A stretch of 28,659 nt of DNA from an uncultured Oscillospiraceae bacterium. Its GTDB lineage: Bacteria; Bacillota; Clostridia; Oscillospirales; Oscillospiraceae. The stretch lies in contig CAKTIE010000019.1 of NCBI GenBank assembly GCA_934565655.1, positions 1 through 28,659 of the forward strand, written 5' to 3'. Numbering within the stretch: the stretch's first letter is position 1; each line of letters begins with the position of its first letter. Below are positions 25,201 through 28,659 of the stretch, piece after piece. The notes beneath the pieces were generated by a model. The model did not search any database, had not been told where the DNA came from, and was given only the letters and a program-made list of their open reading frames with translations. The translations under genes and the position numbers were made by a program.

Positions 25201-26959
25201 CCGGCAGCGTCTGCCGCGCCCGCAGGAAGAATTGCAGCGCCGCCGCCTGCACGGAGGGATCGGCGCTGCGGCACTGGGCCAGCGCGAAATCCGTCACCTG
25301 CTGAAGCTGCGCCTGTGTCAGCAGCTTCAGCGGCAGATAGCTGAGGGTATCCGTCAGGGCCAGCGCCGCGCCCTCGTCCTCCACTCTGGCGGACTGATAG
25401 TGGGCCAGCAGCACGGAGAGGAACCGCTCCGTCTCCTGGGGCGCGCAGTTCTCCAGCGTGGCGGACACCACCAGCTTGGCGGTGAACCGAATGTGACTGG
25501 TCTGCTGAGGCGTCAGCTTATGGTCGGGATAGAACAGCAGGTTCAGGTACTGCGCCCACAGGGCGAACTGGGTCTGCTCCACCGCTGCCTGGGGCGCGGA
25601 GGAGGGCAGCTCCTTCTTGTAGCGCAGGCTGAACTTGGCCATCACCTGGCCCATCAGCGCCGCCGCCTGACGGCGGATGTCGCCCTCGGGATGCAGCAGC
25701 AGCTCATAGAGGAAGTACACCGTCTGGATCTTCTGGTTGGCGGACAGGTAGGTGAAGTAGTCCTCCAGAATACACAGATAGGTACGGACCCTGGCCCAGT
25801 CCTTCTCGCTGCGGGCCTTCTCCAGCAGGTCGGAGAACAACCCCTCGTGGCTCAGCCGGCGCATCATGCTCAGGTTGTGCTCCACCGCCATCAGGCAGAA
25901 GGCCCGGTAGTACTGCTCCGGCGTCATCAGCGCCGCGTCCGGCTGCTGCTCCGGCGCCGTGTCATGTCCCCGCAGCGTCACGTCCACGCCGCAGAAGCGC
26001 ATATATTCCTCAAAGTCCCGCAGCTTGCGGTACACATACTCATACCGGCGCTTTTTGGCGCCGTCCACGTTGTCCAGCTTGCTGAGGATCACGTCAAAGG
26101 CGTCCTTCAGGGAGTACAGCGCCGCTGTCTCCCGGCCGTCCGCCTCCCGCCGCTGCTTGGAGCGGAAGTCGGCATAGATCAGCAGCATGGATTCCACCGA
26201 CAGGTTGGCCAACTCCAGATCCCATGTGGAGTGGTTGCCCGCCACCTGTCCCACCTGGGGAAGGCCGGAGCGGGTCAGCCACTCGTCGGTGTAGTAATAG
26301 TGGAGATATGGCACCCGCTCTCCCGGCAGGCAGCCGAATTTGCCGATGTCGTGGCCTGCCGCTGCCGCGGAGGTCAGCCCCAGATCCACCGTCACGCCGC
26401 TGCGGCGCAGGGCGCGGCCCGCCGTCATGGCCACATGATGCACCATGGCGATGTGCTGCAGGGTGCTGAAGGGCGTCAGCTCGCTGCTCAGGCGCAGCAG
26501 CTCATAGATGAAGTCCTGCCGCCACACCTGCAGAAACCGCTGATAGTACGGGCTGTCCGCCGCCTCCGCCTCGGTGCAGAAGGCGAAATCCATGGTCATG
26601 TCGAAGGGCAGGCTCCGTTCCTCCGCCAGCAGCAGCTGCAGAGCCAGCAGAGCGCACAGGGCAAAATCCTCCTGCTGCTCCGTGGCCTCCCTGCGGTGCT
26701 GGGGATACAGCCGGGAAATGGCGTTGTTGAGCACATAGCCGCTCCAGCCGCCCTCCGGCGCGGGAATATCCCCCATGGCGGCGGCCGCCGTCTCGATCAC
26801 GGCGCGGCAGGAAAGGCGCTGCCGCACCGGCAGAAAGCCCTCGGCGAAGCGCTCCTTCGCCCAGCGCTCCGCCATGTCCGGATCGTGCAGCCGCTTCCGG
26901 AACGCCCCGTCCCGGAATGCGTCGCTCCAATGCTGGCGGAAAATGGCTTTATGGGTCAT
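22214..26959 (-). CDS. Giant multidomain protein: HD domain, helical repeats, NadD/CoaD-like nucleotidyltransferase, phosphoribosyltransferase-like domain
   Basis: This 1581-residue protein is the first gene of the operon. An HD phosphohydrolase-like domain (about 160-300) carries H169, H174/H175, the HD pair in GHDIGKFG (H203, D204), H220 and H243. Residues about 390-880 form a long Leu/Ala-rich helical array resembling HEAT/ARM repeats. A nucleotidyltransferase (about 893-1095) has FFPGTFDPFTLSHK (897-910; T-x-S-H where NadD has HxGH and CoaD TxGH), LIVGSDV and ISSTRIREN (1053-1061). Residues about 1110-1250 faintly resemble a GNAT acetyltransferase. A type-I phosphoribosyltransferase-like domain (about 1300-1480) has the PRPP loop VILVDDQLHTGRR (1393-1405). 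The predicted chemistry is phosphoribosyl transfer, adenylylation and phosphate-ester hydrolysis in one chain; the substrate is unknown. AGGAGG (26967-26972) precedes the ATG. Confidence 0.8.
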   Translation of the reverse strand: MTHKAIFRQHWSDAFRDGAFRKRLHDPDMAERWAKERFAEGFLPVRQRLSCRAVIETAAAAMGDIPAPEGGWSGYVLNNAISRLYPQHRREATEQQEDFALCALLALQLLLAEERSLPFDMTMDFAFCTEAEAADSPYYQRFLQVWRQDFIYELLRLSSELTPFSTLQHIAMVHHVAMTAGRALRRSGVTVDLGLTSAAAAGHDIGKFGCLPGERVPYLHYYYTDEWLTRSGLPQVGQVAGNHSTWDLELANLSVESMLLIYADFRSKQRREADGRETAALYSLKDAFDVILSKLDNVDGAKKRRYEYVYRKLRDFEEYMRFCGVDVTLRGHDTAPEQQPDAALMTPEQYYRAFCLMAVEHNLSMMRRLSHEGLFSDLLEKARSEKDWARVRTYLCILEDYFTYLSANQKIQTVYFLYELLLHPEGDIRRQAAALMGQVMAKFSLRYKKELPSSAPQAAVEQTQFALWAQYLNLLFYPDHKLTPQQTSHIRFTAKLVVSATLENCAPQETERFLSVLLAHYQSARVEDEGAALALTDTLSYLPLKLLTQAQLQQVTDFALAQCRSADPSVQAAALQFFLRARQTLPEEPILNDRLARLWAAGITFPLPSLRYQYARVQGMAAEEAVKTLKPEELSDILLDNLKTATPWMIKVVNVELLARYAAHGGGSAMQIAAHFANIIRVSEAVVVRERAGRALLGIAPRLTSEERNEVAVELAKALEAGHYEFSKYIPQYLGSFMLWLPPAELDEVIDYLAELLSHSADSVVASALDTVGFALENYRLYPRRFPEEEGVWDRRRCRLAGLLLKGMASYREAVQQEAMYVMGDTLFSSIRFPDERKAWLFTLCAHKLLFLIRENQGGGLNDLYCSAALYRIYQFIVRYETDNGPFRFTQRQKVAFFPGTFDPFTLSHKVLACTIRDMGYEVFLAVDEFSWSKKTQPSLIRRKIASMSVADEFHVHLFPYNIPVNIANPGDLRRLKDMFAGRELYLIVGSDVIHGASSYKAAPSPDSVHSMNHIVFRRVSALHGEEKDMDADVGMITGKVVQLQLPSQLEDISSTRIRENIDMNRDISHLIDPVVQEYIYQRGLYLREPQYKPLLSPGTLRFDEAEPEEPLLAELLALGMPPAAADGICRRGERIMTLRSGGTLLCAAAFSQRRTRELLSLLGDPARVNDVRGVASGKLLCLTGLYGGDTESLQLLLTQLFAQAMEQDCLWALFAALDAPADPAADDLLRQQGLRPVRPGDPSLLLADMSAPVVFLQNVETAIKPPFSGDGAVLSAIHRARRRFKLGLVDLYPGRLIFTISSQLVLHRLVEKITALNGVPVIPTKPRVLGPYMCVPFGKLLRRAAIPNTVTKTIHTDKVFAADRRTQHIGAFPGYAPLADQMRVVHSFRRPVILVDDQLHTGRRIGVLDPLAREQQVEIKEVLVGILSGQGRDLAQQLGRDVDYVYFVPNLRAWYVESTLYPFIGGDTVEHPDMERSGLQPSVNLILPYVYPEHLRQCGAGAAYTFSRTCIENTLYIIEALETAYRRVYARSLTLRRLSEAVVLPLCPDKGRMRYSLDGAVSDYLRDDLETLRRLENLFR

Positions 26960-27008
26960 ATATGTTCCTCCTTTCCGCCTGTTTTGGCGGTGGAATGGTG
27001 TTTTTTAT

Positions 27009-27037
27009 AATATAGCAACCTTGCCGCATGCTGTCAA
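27009..27037 (-). promoter_or_regulatory. Promoter of the three-gene nucleotidyltransferase/dehydrogenase/flavoprotein operon
   Basis: On the minus strand a consensus TTGACA (27032-27037) and TATATT (27009-27014) are exactly 17 bases apart. The start of transcription falls about 45 bases before the ATG. The leader contains a small CCGCC/GGCGG hairpin (26975-26990) just ahead of the ribosome binding site. Confidence 0.82.
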
Positions 27038-27109
27038 ACAGGATTCCTATAAATATTGGTTTTTAATGGAGGTATTTCGTGGCTCCGGCCACGAGGACGG
27101 TCTCCGACG

Positions 27110-27141
27110 GGCTACTTTTCCCAGCAGCTGGAAAAGTAGCC
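27110..27141. repeat. Perfect inverted repeat
   Basis: GGCTACTTTTCC (27110-27121) and GGAAAAGTAGCC (27130-27141) form a 12-base-pair stem with an eight-base loop. No T run follows on either strand, so it is not a typical terminator. A second hairpin, AGAAACC-aat-GGTTTCT, follows at 27154-27170. Confidence 0.75.
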
Positions 27142-27323
27142 AAAAGAGCCGGAAGAAACCAATGGTTTCTTCACTTCCTTGCGCGCTATGCATTATGCGG
27201 AATTGCAGATGTGTACCGCACGTTCGCGTAAGACTTCCTTTTTCGTTTTGTTATCGAATCGTCTCAGCACCAACGTCGCTGCCGCTGACCGGTACGGAGA
27301 AAATCCTTTTGCATCCACCGCGC

Positions 27324-27399
27324 GGCGCGATGTGGGCATCGCGCCCTACGAAATTCTATCGGTGGTCGGCCGTAGGGCGGGGTGCCCTCACCCCGCCGC
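27324..27399 (+). repeat. Dispersed two-hairpin intergenic repeat, copy 2
   Basis: Hairpin 1 is GGCGCGATG-tggg-CATCGCGCC (27324-27345), then CCCTACGAAATTCTAT, then hairpin 2, GGCGGGGTG-ccct-CACCCCGCC (27376-27397). Bases 27371-27399 are identical to 12253-12281 in the mutS-mutL gap. The arms of hairpin 1 differ from copy 1 but remain fully paired. Confidence 0.8.
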
Positions 27400-27460
27400 A
27401 CAATAGACACAATACCGCCTCGCAGAGTTCGCCGCCAGCAGGCGGTGAATCAATTCAATT

Positions 27461-27491
27461 ATTTTTCTGACGACATGTGCGTCAGAAAAAT
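27461..27491. repeat. Perfect AT-rich inverted repeat
   Basis: ATTTTTCTGACG (27461-27472) and CGTCAGAAAAAT (27480-27491) pair over 12 bases around the loop ACATGTG. T and A runs lie inside the stem, so it could act as a bidirectional terminator, but no gene ends here. Confidence 0.65.
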
Positions 27492-27546
27492 TCTTCTCGG
27501 CCAGCAAGTGTGCCCGAAGGGCGCGCGCAGTCGGGCGCAAGCTTTT

Positions 27547-27581
27547 TGGCAATGAAATCGTAAGATTTCATGCCAGTTTTT
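27547..27581 (+). terminator. Plus-strand terminator-like hairpin with no gene upstream
   Basis: TGGC-(A)-ATGAAATC pairs with GATTTCAT-GCCA around a GTAA loop (27547-27575), followed on the plus strand by G and five T. It lies just past the LysR stop codon but has no T run in the LysR direction, so it fits a plus-strand transcript across the hairpin region, or remnants of one. Confidence 0.55.
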
Positions 27582-28450
27582 CACCCCTCCATATTCTCCC
27601 TTACGAAATTCAAAAACCGCCTTGCGGCAGGGGACATGATCTCCGGCGGCGGCGTGGCGATGCCCACCTCCACATACTGGGGCGGATCCAGCGGACGGAA
27701 CACCACATTGCCGTTCAGCGTCTCGGCGATCAGGGCATTCACCAGCGCGATGCCCAGCCCCGCCTCCACCATGGCCATGGCGGAAAAATCATCCTCCACA
27801 CCGGCAAAGCGGTTGCCGGTGCAGACGCCGTTCTCCGCCAGGATGCGGGAGTTGTCCGTCTCCCGGCCGGGGTAGATCTCAATATAGCTCTCCGTCTCCA
27901 GCCGCCGGATGGGTACGGCCTCCGCCGCCGCCAGCGGATGCTGAGGCGAGAGCATCACCATCATCTGATCCTGCCGCAGGGGCAGCCATTGATGGGGTCC
28001 CTCCCGGCGGCTGATGATGCACAGGTCAGCCCGATGCTCCTGCAAAGCGGTCACCAGTGTGGTGCTGGTGCCCTCGATGGTCTGAAAGGCAATGCCGGGG
28101 TGCTTCTCCCGGAAGCGGGCCATCAGCTGGGCCAGTTGCCGGGCATAGAACCGGTAGTTGGCGCCCACGGTGATGCTGCCCTGCTCCAACCCCCGCAGCG
28201 ACGCCGCCGTCTGGCGGCAGCTCTCCGCCTGATACACCATCTGCCGCATGGCGCTCAGCAGCGCCTCACATTCGCCGGTGGCGCTTACGCCGCCCCGCCC
28301 GCGGTACAGCAGCGGAAAGCCCACGTCCTCCTCCAGCGCGGCGATCATCCGGCTGATGCCGGAGGGCGTATAGCCCAGCCTGTCCGCCGCGCGGGCCAGC
28401 GTCCCCTCCTCCAGCGCGCACAGCAGCGCCGCGCATTTCTCCGTATCCAT
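27581..28450 (-). CDS. LysR-family transcriptional regulator
   Basis: This 289-residue protein has an N-terminal winged helix-turn-helix (about 1-60; GTLARAADRLGYTPSGISRM as the HTH, then IAALEEDVGFPLLYRG), a linker helix, and a periplasmic-binding-protein-like effector domain (about 88-289; GSITVGANYRFYARQLAQLM at its start). The length is typical. The effector is not predictable. AAGGAGGG (28456-28463) precedes the ATG. A promoter at 28512-28540 overlaps a divergent plus-strand promoter, the classical arrangement in which a LysR protein controls both itself and the divergent gene, here beyond the right edge. It could also act on the giant-protein operon on the same strand, but nothing in the sequence ties them. 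Confidence 0.92.
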   Translation of the reverse strand: MDTEKCAALLCALEEGTLARAADRLGYTPSGISRMIAALEEDVGFPLLYRGRGGVSATGECEALLSAMRQMVYQAESCRQTAASLRGLEQGSITVGANYRFYARQLAQLMARFREKHPGIAFQTIEGTSTTLVTALQEHRADLCIISRREGPHQWLPLRQDQMMVMLSPQHPLAAAEAVPIRRLETESYIEIYPGRETDNSRILAENGVCTGNRFAGVEDDFSAMAMVEAGLGIALVNALIAETLNGNVVFRPLDPPQYVEVGIATPPPEIMSPAARRFLNFVRENMEG

Positions 28451-28472
28451 GGCCGCCCTCCTTTGATTGCAG

Positions 28473-28486
28473 TTTTGTCAACAAAA
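28473..28486. promoter_or_regulatory. Perfect dyad upstream of the LysR gene, possible operator
   Basis: TTTTGT-CA-ACAAAA is a 6-2-6 perfect dyad between the LysR promoter and its ribosome binding site. A looser pair, ATACT (28494-28498) with AGTAT (28512-28516), lies nearer the -10. Either could be a binding site for the regulator. Confidence 0.45.
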
Positions 28487-28503
28487 TCGTGATATACTAT
28501 CGC

Positions 28504-28532
28504 TTTACACAAGTATAAAGCCGTGCTATGAT
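28504..28532 (+). promoter_or_regulatory. Divergent promoter reading toward the right edge
   Basis: TTTACA (28504-28509) and TATGAT (28527-28532) are 17 bases apart. It interleaves with the minus-strand LysR promoter, so the two would compete for polymerase. Confidence 0.6.
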
Positions 28533-28540
28533 GAAGTCAA
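28512..28540 (-). promoter_or_regulatory. Promoter of the LysR-family gene
   Basis: On the minus strand TTGACT (28535-28540) and TATACT (28512-28517) are 17 bases apart, about 60 bases before the LysR start codon. Confidence 0.7.
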
Positions 28541-28659
28541 CCTAAAGGAAACGAAAAAGCAACAAAAACAAACACCAAATTTAAAAAGACCTGCTAAGAA
28601 AAGTCAAGTAGAAATTTTAACGTAGCGTTACTGGGAAATGAGTATAGCGAACCAAGCCG
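28541..28659. other. AT-rich right-edge segment, probable leader of an off-window gene
   Basis: The last 119 bases are much richer in A than the rest of the window. They follow the divergent promoter and contain a TAACG-tag-CGTTA dyad (28618-28630). ATG at 28638 opens a frame to the edge but has only a weak GGGAA before it, so no gene is called. Confidence 0.4.

Larger units (their letters stand above)
26960..27580. other. 621-base gene-free, hairpin-rich intergenic region
   Basis: No credible gene is seen. The left part holds the promoter and leader of the giant gene. The rest contains at least seven inverted repeats: 27078-27093, 27110-27141, 27154-27170, 27324-27345, 27376-27397, 27431-27446 and 27461-27491, plus a terminator-like hairpin at 27547-27575. 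One pair belongs to the dispersed repeat also found after mutS. The short open frames here have no ribosome binding sites and cross the repeat. Confidence 0.7.

Noticed and set aside
23750..27010. A 1086-residue open frame on the plus strand opposite the giant gene
   Set aside because: Its composition (His, Gln, Arg, Gly-rich, no motifs) is typical of antisense shadows. The minus-strand frame has domain motifs, promoter and ribosome binding site.
27048..27053. Plus-strand promoter for a non-coding RNA (TATAAA)
   Set aside because: No acceptable -35 is found at 16-18 bases; TTGCCG lies 21 bases away, too far for a confident call.
27179..27406. A short plus-strand frame (75 residues) in the hairpin region
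   Set aside because: It has no ribosome binding site, and its end (RRAGCPHPAA) is simply the dispersed repeat translated; the same peptide appears from the repeat after mutS.
26960..27580. CRISPR array in the hairpin-rich region
   Set aside because: The hairpins differ in sequence and spacing; there is no repeated unit with regular spacers and no cas gene.
28638..28659. Start of a gene at ATG 28638 (M-S-I-A-N-Q-A)
   Set aside because: Only seven codons are visible and the preceding GGGAA is a poor ribosome binding site; it cannot be supported without more sequence.

Overview
The window looks like a chromosomal segment of a high-GC Gram-positive anaerobe of the Clostridia, most like the Oscillospiraceae/Ruminococcaceae group. 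This rests on gene order (miaB-mutS-mutL-miaA-hfq; ylmE-sepF-divIVA), consistent AGGAGG-type ribosome binding sites, sigma-A-like promoters with 17-base spacers, LspA without Gram-negative features, and an EF-G paralogue and P-type-ATPase-like protein of kinds I associate with Clostridia. Species cannot be named from the sequence alone. Almost all DNA is coding, and most long open frames opposite the real genes are GC-driven shadows.

Layout. Positions 1-3924 (minus strand) hold the 5' part of an EF-G-like GTPase with its own promoter, then a two-gene operon (rlmB followed by a degenerate P-type-ATPase-like membrane protein) ending in two hairpin terminators. ftsH (4121-6265, plus) has its own promoter. 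A tRNA-Val(GAC) gene with promoter and terminator lies at 6434-6510 (minus), followed by the lspA-rluD pair (minus). Back-to-back promoters at 8041-8117 separate lspA from the plus-strand run miaB-mutS-mutL-miaA-hfq (tRNA modification, mismatch repair, RNA chaperone). That run continues into an HlyD-like membrane adaptor, ylmE, sepF and divIVA (PLP homeostasis and cell division), with an extra promoter inside ylmE. A strong terminator and a HAD-family hydrolase gene follow.

Positions 19913-26959 (minus) form a three-gene operon with its own near-consensus promoter. It encodes a 1581-residue protein carrying an HD domain, a long helical-repeat region, a NadD/CoaD-like nucleotidyltransferase, a possible GNAT-like part and a phosphoribosyltransferase-like domain; a Rossmann dehydrogenase related to lactate/malate dehydrogenases; and a flavodoxin-like protein with four clustered cysteines. 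Together these suggest a redox-linked nucleotide or NAD-type metabolite pathway that I do not recognise. This is the best candidate for an undescribed system here. A 621-base gene-free stretch rich in hairpins follows, then a LysR-type regulator with a promoter overlapping a divergent one that fires off the right edge.

Other structure includes a MITE-like element with 27-base inverted ends and TA flanks exactly filling the mutL-miaA gap, a dispersed two-hairpin repeat whose arms covary between copies, and an inverted repeat over the hfq start codon that could control its translation.
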